64,000 nt of DNA from Chryseobacterium suipulveris (GTDB lineage Bacteria; Bacteroidota; Bacteroidia; Flavobacteriales; Weeksellaceae). The position numbers were made by a program, and so were the translations under genes. Below the pieces are notes generated by a model, which saw only the letters and a program-made list of their open reading frames with translations, was not told where the DNA came from and did no database searches. How positions within the stretch are numbered: the stretch's first letter is position 1; each line of letters begins with the position of its first letter. This document shows positions 54,480 through 63,302 of the stretch, in pieces. The stretch spans positions 1,203,501 through 1,267,500 of the forward strand of contig NZ_CP094532.1 of assembly GCF_022811685.1 (NCBI RefSeq), written 5' to 3'.

Positions 54480-55574
54480 TTAGGCTTGTTTGTTTAAATA
54501 GTTTCTTATTTGTCTTAATGATACTTTCATACGTTCGGCAATAGTTGCTTGTGGTACTCCATTCTCATTTAGGAACTCAACAAGCTTTTCAATAGTAATA
54601 TTTCCATTATTATTAAATTCGTATAGTTCAATAATAACATCTTCATAAGATAAGGTATCACTGTTATGAATAATTGTATGTGCTTTTGCATTGTTAATGA
54701 CAGCTTTTATATCTGATGGTGTTTTCCCTTCAAAAAGTTTCACTAATCTGTCTTTCTTTTTTTCATCGTTTATGAAATCGGTTTTGAAATCATCAACAAA
54801 GTTTTTAATAAGCTCTTCAATTTCATTTTCTTGAGGAGCACCAATTTCGATAACAGTATTAAATCTTCTCCAAATTGCTTTATCTAAAATTTCTGGATGA
54901 TTGGTTGCTGCAATAAGTATATTGTTTTTAGCAAAGACATCAATGTTTTGAAGCAAGCTATTAATAACCCTTTTTAATTCTCCTAACTCATATTGGTCAT
55001 CCCTTGCTTTAGCAATTGCATCAAATTCATCAAGAAATAGGATGCAAGGTTTGTTTTCAGCAAACTCAAATATTTTTCTGATGTTCTTAGCTGTATTTCC
55101 CAAAAGTGAAGAAACGATTGCATCAAATCTTGCTATTACAAGAGGTAATCCGGTACTTTCAGAAATATATCTTGCAACGCTTGTTTTTCCAACTCCAGGC
55201 TTTCCAAATAGCAATAATGTATTAGACGTTTCTATACCACTTCTAATCAATTCGTTTTGATGTTTTACGAGATTAATAAAATCGCTAATCTTGTTCTCTA
55301 CAAGTTGAGGTAGAACGATTAAATTCTTCTCTTTCGACGGAACTTCTACATCAACAATACTTAGACGACTTTCTTGGTCAACAGGGGTTGTAAGTAATTC
55401 ATCCATAGTCACTGTTGTAGCGGGACCTTTATCTATAGTCTTAAGGATAAGCTTAGCCAACTTTTGGTTACCATCTCCATCTAGCTTTTCAGCAAGCGTT
55501 TTAGAATAATTTAAAACCTTTTTAGTGTCTTTATTCAGTCCGCCTTCAATTATCCTTAGTATTTCCGTGTACAT
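54480..55574 (-). CDS. AAA+ ATPase partner of the subtilase
   Basis: I start this at ATG 55574 (MYTEILRIIEGGLNKDTKKV), giving 364 aa, because the frame upstream to 55637 shows no coding character. Residues ~105-260 form an AAA+ core of the FtsH/spastin type: Walker A FGKPGVGKTS (~123-132), Walker B ILFLDEFDAIAK (~178-189), then ATNHPEILDKAIWRRF. A C-terminal HTH-like segment (GVPQATIAERMKVSLRQIRN) could bind DNA or a partner. It probably feeds or regulates the downstream protease. Confidence 0.82.
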   Translation of the reverse strand: MYTEILRIIEGGLNKDTKKVLNYSKTLAEKLDGDGNQKLAKLILKTIDKGPATTVTMDELLTTPVDQESRLSIVDVEVPSKEKNLIVLPQLVENKISDFINLVKHQNELIRSGIETSNTLLLFGKPGVGKTSVARYISESTGLPLVIARFDAIVSSLLGNTAKNIRKIFEFAENKPCILFLDEFDAIAKARDDQYELGELKRVINSLLQNIDVFAKNNILIAATNHPEILDKAIWRRFNTVIEIGAPQENEIEELIKNFVDDFKTDFINDEKKKDRLVKLFEGKTPSDIKAVINNAKAHTIIHNSDTLSYEDVIIELYEFNNNGNITIEKLVEFLNENGVPQATIAERMKVSLRQIRNYLNKQA

Positions 55575-56050
55575 AATATTTCGATTGTAAGTTACATTTT
55601 GTGATACAAAGATATTATATTCTGGAATTAAAAACAAATAAATCGTAAAATTAAATCTAAAAAACGTAATAATTTTACAAAACTCGAGATTTAAGTTTGT
55701 ATGTGTGAGATATTATTTTTAAAAATCGAAATATTGAAGCAATAGCAAAAATGCTTTTGCTACCAAATCTATACAACCCACGCTCTGCCTACGCACAGAA
55801 AAAATACGGCTTTAGCCAGACCCAATCGCACAAAGCCAACGCTTGGTCTGTCTTCTATGGCATTGCCACCGTTTGCAACTGTCATACTTTTTGCGTTGTT
55901 TTTTGCCAACGCTCAACAGCACATTGCAATCCTCGTTCCTGCGGTTGCAAAGAGCTGTCCCAATGCGAAAAAAACAAAGCAAAAAGACACTTCACTCCAA
56001 CCACCACCACCGTTTCGTTTATGCCAGTATGCAAATCGGTGGAAGCTATG

Positions 56051-56150
56051 TTTACATAATGTGGCATTATAGGTTCGCTTCGCACAGCCTTTTCCCTCGC
56101 TTATGCGAGCATCCAACCGCACAGGCTGTCCTATAATAACATTATGTAAA
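56051..56150. repeat. Nested inverted repeat, TTTACATAATG type
   Basis: The outer arms TTTACATAATGTGGCATTAT and ATAATAACATTATGTAAA pair; inside, ACAGCC pairs with GGCTGT and CTCGC-TTAT-GCGAG forms the apex. The outer arms match the repeat at 23580-23728, while the inside differs, so pairing is conserved more than sequence. Confidence 0.7.
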
Positions 56151-56336
56151 ATATCCAATGCCATAGTCTTCACCCCGAAAAAATATCCCACCGCACAAAT
56201 GCCAACGCTAATTTTTTTCGGGGTTCAGAAGCCGTATTTTTCCCCCAACCGCACCCACCCGATTTGCCACAGCACCCCACCACCCATTTCAACGGTGCAG
56301 TAAAAAAATAAAGCATTGATTGGTTGTATTGCCGAT

Positions 56337-56444
56337 GTGCTGAATAAAGTGTTTAGTCATTTCACTTCATTACATTTCGGTAAGCTAAAGCAAAATTTAC
56401 CTTCATTTATTCCGTTCCATTCCCTGAACACCTTATTTCAGCAC
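56337..56444. repeat. Second inverted repeat of the structured region
   Basis: GTGCTGAATAAAGTGTTTAG pairs with CTGAACACCTTATTTCAGCA (56424 onward) with few mismatches over ~20 bases and a 67-base interior. The same role in copy A may be played by 23906-23954. Confidence 0.6.
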
Positions 56445-56889
56445 CGCACAGCAAGCGTATTTCGTACCTCATACCCTTGCTTTTTTCCCACGCTTCAGAT
56501 AATGGTATGCTTTATTTTTTACTGCGGAGTGTTTGCCCCATTGCCAACGCTCAAAGAAAGTTTAGGAATTTAATCAACGGTAGTAGGTACACGTTTTCCA
56601 AAAGAAAAAAGAATAAAAAGGAAAGCAAAGGTAGGCAGTTCCGCACAAGCCCACCGCACCAAAAAAAATCCAAAAGACTACGGCATAATGGCAAGGCAAA
56701 TAAGGTGCTTCGCAAAGTAATTTTCATTGCCTTGCCACCCTTCGGGACTTATTCCGTTTCCTTTTGGATTTTTTGCCCCACTGCCTGATGAATGGCTTTC
56801 TTTTTTTTCTGTTTTTTTCTTTGTAAAAAAGTTTTGGTTTTCAGCCACAGCAACGAAAGGAACGGAGCTAATCTCAAAAGTGGTGCGAT

Positions 56890-57312
56890 ATGAAAGCCGT
56901 TAAAATCTTTACTTACAACCCGAAAAATCAAAAGTCGGAATTTGAATTTTACGCCTTATCCAAAGGCTTAAACAGTGGCAAGCCGTTAGATGTACCTTGC
57001 CCGAATTGCTTTGTTATTTCCTGCCGTAATGCGGAAGAATTGGACGTTTACCGTAGCTTATTATTTGGGTTATGGCAAACAAAATCTTTTCATCAGTTCC
57101 TTATTGGTTCTGTCATTCCTTACATTCGGATAGGCGATTTTAAAAACTTCGTTTCTGAACAGGTAAGCCATTTGAAAGGCAAAGAAAAAGTGTTTAAAAA
57201 TGATGTTCGCAAAGTCAAAACATTAGAGCAGAGAGAAAGGCACATATACGAACAGTTGCTTTTGATTTCAGAACTCAAACGCATTTACATTGCAAGGCAT
57301 TTAAAGCGGTAG
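56890..57312 (+). CDS. DUF6943-type protein (copy B)
   Basis: The 140-aa protein is the counterpart of 24716-25141: KIFTYNPKNQ at the start, LNSGKPLDVPCPNCFVISCR near 30-50, FLIGSVIPYIRIGDF near 78-92 and a helical C-terminus. The function is unknown. It again faces the minus-strand module genes. It is less GC-rich than copy A, so the two copies have separate histories. Confidence 0.72.
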   Translation: MKAVKIFTYNPKNQKSEFEFYALSKGLNSGKPLDVPCPNCFVISCRNAEELDVYRSLLFGLWQTKSFHQFLIGSVIPYIRIGDFKNFVSEQVSHLKGKEKVFKNDVRKVKTLEQRERHIYEQLLLISELKRIYIARHLKR

Positions 57313-57333
57313 CCCTGCGGGCTACGCTCTTTT
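57309..57333 (+). terminator. Terminator of DUF6943 copy B
   Basis: GTAGCCC-TGC-GGGCTAC overlaps the stop codon and is followed by GCTCTTTTG. The T run is short. Confidence 0.6.
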
Positions 57334-57435
57334 GCCTTTACAGTTCCCACTGAATAACCGTTATAGGCACTTTGTCAGCAACATAAAGGCAATATAAAAG
57401 CACCAATTTATAAAAAGAGTGTAAACAGGTGCAAT

Positions 57436-57464
57436 AAAAAAACCTGCCCAATCGGGCAGGTTTT
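57436..57464 (-). terminator. Terminator of the minus-strand module operon (copy B)
   Basis: AACCTGCCC-AATC-GGGCAGGTT has AAAAAAA on its left, giving a T run on the minus strand, 30 bases after the stop of the gene at 57494. Confidence 0.82.
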
Positions 57465-57493
57465 CACACATCAACCAAAACCAAACAGCACCG

Positions 57494-57724
57494 TTATTTT
57501 ATTGCTTCGGGTGCGTCAGCTTTCATAATTGCAAATCTGATTTTTACGGTGTCCACTTCTTTGGGTGTATCTTCGGGCGTTTCTTGCAAAATGCCTTTCA
57601 ATACGATTTCAAAATTTTCAGTGCTTCCCTGCGTTTCGCTGTAAACGGTTGCACTTACTGCATTGACTTTGCCCGATAGTTCCGCACCTGCCTTAAATCG
57701 GATTTTCTTTTTTTTCTCTGCCAT
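57494..57724 (-). CDS. Small hypothetical protein, 76 aa
   Basis: It starts MAEKKKKIRFKAGAELSGKV and continues with a beta-rich pattern (ATVYSETQGSTENFEIVLKG). It has no counterpart at the same place in copy A. It is the last gene of the minus-strand module operon, 11 bases after the two-helix membrane protein gene. The family is not recognised. Confidence 0.6.
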   Translation of the reverse strand: MAEKKKKIRFKAGAELSGKVNAVSATVYSETQGSTENFEIVLKGILQETPEDTPKEVDTVKIRFAIMKADAPEAIK

Positions 57725-57735
57725 AACTTTTGATT

Positions 57736-57999
57736 TTAAGGTTGCTTTGAATTTTCCTTTTGTTCGGCTTCATTGTCGTTGTCCGTTTGCATTGCCGTTT
57801 GAGATATGGCAGTTGCCACAGTTCCGCCCAATATCAAATAACCGCCTACGGTTACAATGGTAGCAGGTAACGCAATGGGTGCGGTCAGGATTGCACCGCC
57901 TACGGCTGTTAATGTGATGCCGATGTTCCGAATGATTTTAAACCATTTCGGAGTGGGAGCGGTTACACGCTCAACCAAATTAAGACTGTCCTTTTTCAT
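57736..57999 (-). CDS. Small two-helix membrane protein (copy B)
   Basis: The 87-aa counterpart of 25406-25696: APTPKWFKIIRNIG, then two hydrophobic segments (ITLTAVGGAILTAPIALPAT and IVTVGGYLILGGTVATAISQ) and a charged tail. The position in the module is the same. A holin-like role is suggested by size and topology only. Confidence 0.68.
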   Translation of the reverse strand: MKKDSLNLVERVTAPTPKWFKIIRNIGITLTAVGGAILTAPIALPATIVTVGGYLILGGTVATAISQTAMQTDNDNEAEQKENSKQP

Positions 58000-58017
58000 T
58001 GTTGAAATTTTTTAAGA

Positions 58018-58251
58018 TTATTTTTCTAAATTGTTTACTCGGTGTTCCAGATAATCTACTTTGTGATTAAGCAAATCATAACTGTTTTTGAACTCTGTTT
58101 TTATCAGTAGAGCCATTGTTTTTACTTCCGTTAAATCCTTTTCCATTTTCTTAAAATCAGCGTGGAGTTGTTTAATGAAGTACGCAACAATCGCCAACAG
58201 CATACTAATCAAAGAGCCGAACACTACATTTAATGTGATTGCATTTTCCAT
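58018..58251 (-). CDS. Membrane-anchored coiled-coil protein (copy B)
   Basis: The 77-aa counterpart of 25677-25949: one helix (NVVFGSLISMLLAIVAYFIK) and a coiled coil (MEKDLTEVKTMALLIKTEFK). The coil is more conserved between copies than most of the module, which suggests a binding partner. It lies 12 bases after the DUF5675 gene. Confidence 0.68.
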   Translation of the reverse strand: MENAITLNVVFGSLISMLLAIVAYFIKQLHADFKKMEKDLTEVKTMALLIKTEFKNSYDLLNHKVDYLEHRVNNLEK

Positions 58252-58263
58252 TTGCTTTGCTTT

Positions 58264-58716
58264 TTAAAATTGGAAATTGCTTTCGATGCTGATACCTTTT
58301 TCATTGCCTTGTGCTATTGCTAACAACTTCGGGTAAATCATTTGGTAAGCATCTTTACTGGGTAGCACTTGAAAATCGCCATTAACCAACTCAAACCCGA
58401 AACCACACAACGGACAACCTGCCGTTTGTGTATGGGTGTTCCCAATATGGATATATACAAAGCTGAATTGTGGCAGACCGTTAATTTCAATCATACCTTT
58501 GTGAAGCTTTGGGAATTTCTGCCGATAATCGGCATTCATACCGCCCCAAGTATTCAGCCTTAATGTATAGTTTCCTGTTGGGATTGCGGTTTGCTTTGGT
58601 ATCTTAACGGCTCTTATCTTGTCTTCTAAAAGGTAGCATTGAAACACATCATCAATATATAATTGGCTTAATGTGCTTTGCTTGCCTTCGGCTACTCTTA
58701 AAATTTTTGTTCTCAT
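58264..58716 (-). CDS. DUF5675-family protein (copy B)
   Basis: The 150-aa protein is equal in length to copy A and keeps YLLEDKIR, AIPTGNYTLRLNTWGGMN and VYIHIGNTHTQTAGCPLCG. The His and Cys of the H-x-GN...GC motif are intact. As in copy A, a terminator separates it from the 267-aa gene. An enzymatic role on peptidoglycan is possible from the motif but unproven. Confidence 0.78.
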   Translation of the reverse strand: MRTKILRVAEGKQSTLSQLYIDDVFQCYLLEDKIRAVKIPKQTAIPTGNYTLRLNTWGGMNADYRQKFPKLHKGMIEINGLPQFSFVYIHIGNTHTQTAGCPLCGFGFELVNGDFQVLPSKDAYQMIYPKLLAIAQGNEKGISIESNFQF

Positions 58717-58740
58717 TGAAGATTGATTTTAAAGGTTAGA

Positions 58741-58771
58741 AGAAAAGCCCCCAGGAATGTAGGGGGCTTTC
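58741..58771 (-). terminator. Strong terminator between the 267-aa and DUF5675 genes (copy B)
   Basis: AGCCCCC-AGGAATGTA-GGGGGCT ends in TTTTCTTCT on the minus strand. The sequence is unlike that of copy A but the position is the same. Confidence 0.82.
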
Positions 58772-58783
58772 GTTTGTTAGTGC

Positions 58784-59587
58784 TTAAAAAGCATCTTCAA
58801 TCCGTAAACAGTTACCAGAATTGAAAGCGTAATAGTTTCCGTTGACCTCTTGGAAAAACTCAATCCCGATGCACTGAATAACCGTTACATTTGTTCCCAA
58901 TGTCGGAGCAGTCGGAAACGTAGCCGTTAATGTAGAGCCTGTAAATGCAGTATTTAACGGAATATAAGATGAATATTCAATAACGCTCAATTCGTTGTTT
59001 GCGATGTCGTCAGGTTCATACGTTCCTGTTGTAGCATTATACACGAAGTCGGCAACAACCGCCAATGCGTTAATCAATCTGAAATGCGTTGCTCCAGACG
59101 GTGCAGAGATTAAGTCCGCAGGATTGAACGGAGCAACCGTAAAATCTGCACTATCTCTGCCTGTGGTATGGGTAACATCATACGGAGCATTGAATACACC
59201 GCTTAAAGAAAGTTTTTTGTCAAACTCAAAGCCTAACAAATAGTTTCTTTGCGTTGAAATCTCAACCTTTCTGTAACCCCTTGCTTCTGTACCGTCTTCG
59301 AGATTGATTTTTTTCATTACGGACGTTAAACGTCCTGTAACTTGACTGTCTGCCATTTTTGACATCAATGCAGATAGGGCAGTTCTTACCGACTTCCCAG
59401 CTCTTGCACAACCGCCAAATTCGTTCATATTCTCACGAGTACGTTCAAATTCGGGGGCGGTCTTTACCTGTTCTGCGGTTGGTCCGCCAACCATTCCGGC
59501 GAAAAATCCTTGTTGACCTTTTATTTTGAAGTGTCGGATATCGCCTATCGTTCCGACATACTTCATTAAGCCTTTTTGTCTTGCCAT
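58784..59587 (-). CDS. Conserved 267-aa protein of the right-end module (copy B)
   Basis: Same length as copy A (267 aa). The first ~125 residues are the most conserved (MARQKGLMKYVGTIGDIRHF, TRENMNEFGGCARAGKSVRT, MKKINLEDGTEARGYRKVEI), and the beta-rich half is more variable in exposed-looking loops while keeping VIQCIGIEFFQEVNGNYYAF. This pattern is typical of a self-assembling or surface protein, which is inference. No export signal is present. The family has no known function. Confidence 0.75.
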   Translation of the reverse strand: MARQKGLMKYVGTIGDIRHFKIKGQQGFFAGMVGGPTAEQVKTAPEFERTRENMNEFGGCARAGKSVRTALSALMSKMADSQVTGRLTSVMKKINLEDGTEARGYRKVEISTQRNYLLGFEFDKKLSLSGVFNAPYDVTHTTGRDSADFTVAPFNPADLISAPSGATHFRLINALAVVADFVYNATTGTYEPDDIANNELSVIEYSSYIPLNTAFTGSTLTATFPTAPTLGTNVTVIQCIGIEFFQEVNGNYYAFNSGNCLRIEDAF

Positions 59588-59785
59588 TTTCTTAAATTTT
59601 ATGAGTTAATAAATACGTTGCGTACGCATTTACAAAGTTCACTCTATACTATTTTATAGACAATACGCAAGGTGTTGAAATACAATGCAATACGGTGCTA
59701 ACGCACCGAAAACAGGAAAAAGAAAAGGGCAGGACTGCAATCGGTATGGTAGAACGGACGAAAAATTGACAGGAAAACAAATAAA

Positions 59786-59822
59786 AAAAGCAAGGTTTTT
59801 CACTATAAAAATCCTTGCTTTG
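59786..59822 (-). terminator. Terminator at the left end of array 3
   Basis: AAAGCAAGGTTTTT pairs with AAAAATCCTTGCTTT; the T run is on the minus strand, so it would stop transcripts leaving the cassette array towards the module. The rest of 59588-59847 shows a TGCGTACGCA palindrome (about 59614) and nothing else clear. Confidence 0.65.
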
Positions 59823-59849
59823 AAAGGTATAAAATATATACCTCTAAAA

Positions 59850-59868
59850 GTTGTACTTATGTTGTACC
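59850..59868. promoter_or_regulatory. GTTGTAC direct repeat at island B right end
   Basis: GTTGTAC and GTTGTACC lie 11 bp apart with TTAT between, matching the site at 27967-27985 at the right end of island A. The first cassette of array 3 starts 88 bases to the right, the same distance as in array 2. An attachment-site role is inferred. Confidence 0.5.
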
Positions 59869-59966
59869 TACGATTTGAAAAAGTATAAAAATATACTGAA
59901 AATCAATGCACTATAATAAGACTTTTATTAATACCTTGTTGGCAGAAGTTTCTCTTTGAACAAAAT

Positions 59967-59999
59967 AAAAACGGAATCAATTTAGATTCCGTTTTTTTC
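59967..59999 (-). terminator. Terminator of the cassette lipoprotein gene
   Basis: AACGGAATC-AATTTA-GATTCCGTT lies just beyond the stop of the gene at 60002; A-rich and T-rich flanks allow use in both directions. Confidence 0.75.
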
Positions 60000-60001
60000 A
60001 T

Positions 60002-60376
60002 TTATTTTTTCTCGTCAAGCGTTATATTATAGACCTTTGTGTCATATTTTTTGAGTGAACCGGTTGCGGCGTCAATACCCCAACCTAAAAGCCCAAAGAG
60101 ATTAAGTATTGAAACTCCATTAAATTTTGAATCTAATGTAAATACTTTGTTTTCATAGCCGTCTTTTTTCATTTCAATGTTTTTTTGCGATAAACTTCTC
60201 GAGACTTTGTACGTGCAAGGAGTAGTACACTTTTCAATTCCAGCTTCAAAAACTTTCGCTCCTTCTGGAGTCGAGTTGAAAGTTATAGCATCAGAAGTTC
60301 CTGTGAAAATCGTTGCACAAGAAGTCAAAGACAAAGCTCCAATAATTAGAGCAGCAGAAAATCTAAATATTTTCAT
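60002..60376 (-). CDS. PEGA-like lipoprotein
   Basis: The 124-aa product has a signal peptide with lipobox (FSAALIIGALSLTSCATIF, Cys near 19) and a PEGA-like beta segment (STPEGAKVFEAGIEKCTTPC, residues ~36-55), then YENKVFTLDSKFNGVSILN. Such proteins sit in the envelope and probably bind other surface components. It is the only gene of cassette 59938-60497, whose ends GTTGGCAGAAGTTTC and GAAATTTCTGCCAAC are inverted copies with one mismatch. Confidence 0.78.
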   Translation of the reverse strand: MKIFRFSAALIIGALSLTSCATIFTGTSDAITFNSTPEGAKVFEAGIEKCTTPCTYKVSRSLSQKNIEMKKDGYENKVFTLDSKFNGVSILNLFGLLGWGIDAATGSLKKYDTKVYNITLDEKK

Positions 60377-60493
60377 AAAATAGTTTTTTAATTACCTACT
60401 TTCAGGTTTCTTTAAGTCGCTGTTTCGGCTATTCCGACTATTGTCAGAACAACCGTTTTTCGATTTTAGAACGGTTTTTTATGAAATTTCTGC

Positions 60494-60684
60494 CAACGGA
60501 AAAGGGCTTTGCGAGGTGCGGGCTACTGCAAACCGAAAGTGGAGAGGAGAACGAAACTCTAGCAAAAACTTTTTCCATTTTTTAAAATTACGAAAAAACT
60601 AAAAAATGGAAAAGTTTTTTGCGGGTATTTTCTAGAATTTCTCTGAGATTTCCTTCAACCCCGCATCTTGCAAAACCCATGTTG
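60494..60684. repeat. Cassette hairpin, GGGCTTTGCGAGG subtype, 191 nt
   Basis: CAACGGAAAAGGGCTTTGCG pairs with CATCTTGCAAAACCCATGTTG. The interior is nearly identical to the hairpin at 28507-28698, 32 kb away. The end boxes have CAAC and GTTG in place of TAAC and GTTA. Confidence 0.88.
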
Positions 60685-60696
60685 TACGCAGTTTTT

Positions 60697-63272
60697 TTAT
60701 TTAATTCCTTTTACCATATTTTCTCCTCTTGTTAAAAGTTGAAGATTGTCTAATTTTGTCAAACCTCCGTTATGCATTGGAATAATGTGGTCAACCTGAA
60801 AAATTAAACGGCTTTTGCTTTTATATCCACTTTCTGCACTATAATAAAATCCTTCTTCATCTTTGAATTTCTCAAAAACTTGGTCTCTTAACCATTTTTC
60901 ATAAGCAGGATTTACGTTTCTAATTTCATACAAACTCATTCTTTCAAATTCTCTAATTTCGTGTTCTTCTGTCGGAAGTTGTTTATTTCTTTGATACAAT
61001 TCAGGAAACGAAAGTCTGCTTTCTGCAATATTTATTTCATTTAAAAATATGCGTTGGTCAAAATTGAAAAATGTTTGCCACTCAATTTCGTTATCATTCC
61101 AAATTCCGCTTAAGAAATCAGTTTTTAATTTTCCGCCTAAACCTTTTTCATAAAGTTCGTGTGCAATTCTGTCAATATCATAATTTTCTCTGTCTTTCAG
61201 TTCAATATATTGCGGAACTTCGTCTTGAACGATATAATATTGCAAAAGACTTTTTATATCGTTTATGCTGTATGCAGGATATTTTTCAACGCCCGAAAAG
61301 AATTCATCTTCAATTTGTTTAGAATATAATATCAATTCTTTTTCGTCCAAACTTTCTCTTTCCTCCAATTTGTTGTCTTTAACGAAATAGGGAAGAGTTT
61401 CTACAAAATTTTTGTAAGAATTTTCAATATTGTCATAAACTAAAATTTCACAATTTTTTTCAATTTCTTCGCCTTCGGATTTTACCAAATATCTGAACTG
61501 ATAAATTCCCTTTGGAATTCTTTGAATAAAATCCAATTTTTCAAGTTCGCTTTTTGTTTCGGGGTCAATAATGCTATTCGTTAAAACTGCAAATTCTTCA
61601 ATTTTGCTGATAGAAACCAAACGAAGAAGCGATTTTTTGGTTTCTTTGTCTTGGTCGTTAAAATCAACATTTTCTTCAATAAATAATTTTTCGGGATTAA
61701 TCCACGCAATTTTATCTTGCCAATCGTCAACAAAACTTACAATAAATGCTTCCTTTGTTCCGCCTGCTTTTGGACCTCGCAAACCGCGACCAATCATTTG
61801 CGTCATTAAAATTGTAGAAATTGTTGGTCTTGTTAAAAATACGGATTGAACATTGGGAACGTCAGTTCCCTCTGTTAAAATATTTACATTTATCAAGACT
61901 TCCAATTTTCCTTGTCGGAATTTTTCAATTTTTTCTTTATTTTCTTTCGTGAAATTACTTGTAACTCCTGTAATTGCATCTTTCACATTTGAAATTACAA
62001 AGTCAGATTTTACGCCTCTTTCTTGGAATAATTTATTGAGTGCAATTGCATTATCAACATTTAATGCGAAAACCAAAGTTTGCTTATATTTTTCCTTGTT
62101 GGAAACATATTTATCAACAATTTTGTAATTTCTTTCTCGGTTTTTTGCAATGGTTTCGGCAATTTGTTCTCCAATGCTGTTAATATCAAAAGTGTTTAAA
62201 AGTTCAATTTGTTGGTCGGTCAAATCTTCTATAAAATTTTGTCCCGTTTCTACTTCCTCAAAAATTGGTTCAGATAAAATTCCCAATCTGATAAGTGTTT
62301 TCAAATCAATCTTGAAAATAATATCATCAGGGAAAACCTTTTGCAAAAGACCTTTTTCGTTTTCTGCAGTTCTTGTCGGAGTTGCGGTTAATCCTAAAAG
62401 TCTGAATTTTTTTACATTTTGTTTTATGTTTTCAATTAGTTTTCTGTAAGTTTTTGCTGTTGCGTGGTGTGCTTCGTCAATAACTAAAAAAACTTCGTCT
62501 GTATTTTCGTGTATCCAATTCTTAAATAAATGGTCAAATCCCGAATTCAAACTATCCTTACTTGCGAAAATAATATCATCGGATTTTCTAATATTGATTG
62601 GCTTGTCGTGAATTCCCGAAATAATTCTATAGTTGAAATTGTCTTTTTCTTTGAAAATGTCGGAATAAGCCAAAGTTTTTGTAAAAGTTCCTTTTGCTTG
62701 TTCCAAAAGTTCGTGTCTGTGCGCAATCCAAAGAACTTTTTTGTTTTTGTCAAGAAAATTTTTCGCAATCCACCAAGAAGCAGTCAGTGTTTTTCCTCCT
62801 CCCGTTGGTAAAACTAAAAGTCCTGCAAATGGATTTTTGTCATTTTTATAATTTGTTTTTGAAGATTATAAAAAGCATCTTCTTGATGTTTATATGGAGT
62901 AATTCCGCTTTCAGATTTTGAAATAGTGATTTTTCCTGCAAATTTCACTTCTGCGGTTCCGTTCATTTCTTTTTGTTCGCTCATTAAAGTTTTCTTAAAA
63001 GTTATTGTTGAATTTTTTGTGAATTCTGAAAGTTTTGTCATTTGCGCTTTTCCGCTCCAAAAAGTAATTTTCAGTTTCTTAAATTGTGCTTCGTATTTTT
63101 TGAGTTTGTCAAAATCTCGTCTATTTTTCATTCCGATTTTTCCAAAAAAAGTCTCATATTTTCTCGTTGTATAATTATAGCGGTTTTTCTCAATGTCTTC
63201 ATTGATTTCGTTGGCAATAATTTCAAAAATAGTTTTCTTTAATTTTCGTCGTGGTAACTTTCTATCACTCAT
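60697..63272 (-). pseudogene. Helicase with C-terminal HNH domain, frameshifted
   Basis: An N-terminal frame (62814-63272) and a long frame (starting in the 62.7-62.8 kb region and ending at 60697) make one superfamily-2 helicase of ~858 aa if one base is added to the T5 run 62843-62847. The restored protein has Walker A VLPTGGGKT, VIDEAHHA, LGLTATPTR, motif VI (QMIGRGLRG) and a C-terminal HNH-type motif (VDHIIPMHNGGLTKLDNLQL). The combination suggests a defence or restriction-like nuclease-helicase. The base change is a mutation or sequencing error. It is the body of cassette 60681-63306 (ends GTTGTACGCA and TGCGTACAAC), the longest cassette in the window. Confidence 0.75.
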
Positions 63273-63302
63273 TTAGGGCGTGTTTTTGGGTAAAATTGCG
63301 TA

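Larger units (their letters stand above)
55638..56889. other. Structured non-coding region before DUF6943 (copy B)
   Basis: This 1.25-kb stretch is richer in C and G than its surroundings and has no convincing gene, although several short frames overlap in all phases. It contains the inverted repeats at 56051-56150 and 56337-56444, the word CCAACGC four or more times (for example about 55838, 55908, 56203, 56538), and a T-rich segment at ~56790-56825 just before DUF6943. The organisation mirrors 23551-24715. Confidence 0.65.

Noticed and set aside
55751..56788. Several overlapping frames of 60-103 codons in the structured region of copy B
   Set aside because: All phases are open at once because the region is C-rich and poor in stop codons; none is shared with copy A.
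59685..59888. 67-codon plus-strand frame at the left of array 3
   Set aside because: It crosses a terminator hairpin and the GTTGTAC repeat; its first bases resemble the start of the SNase-like gene of island A, so it is more likely a remnant than a gene.
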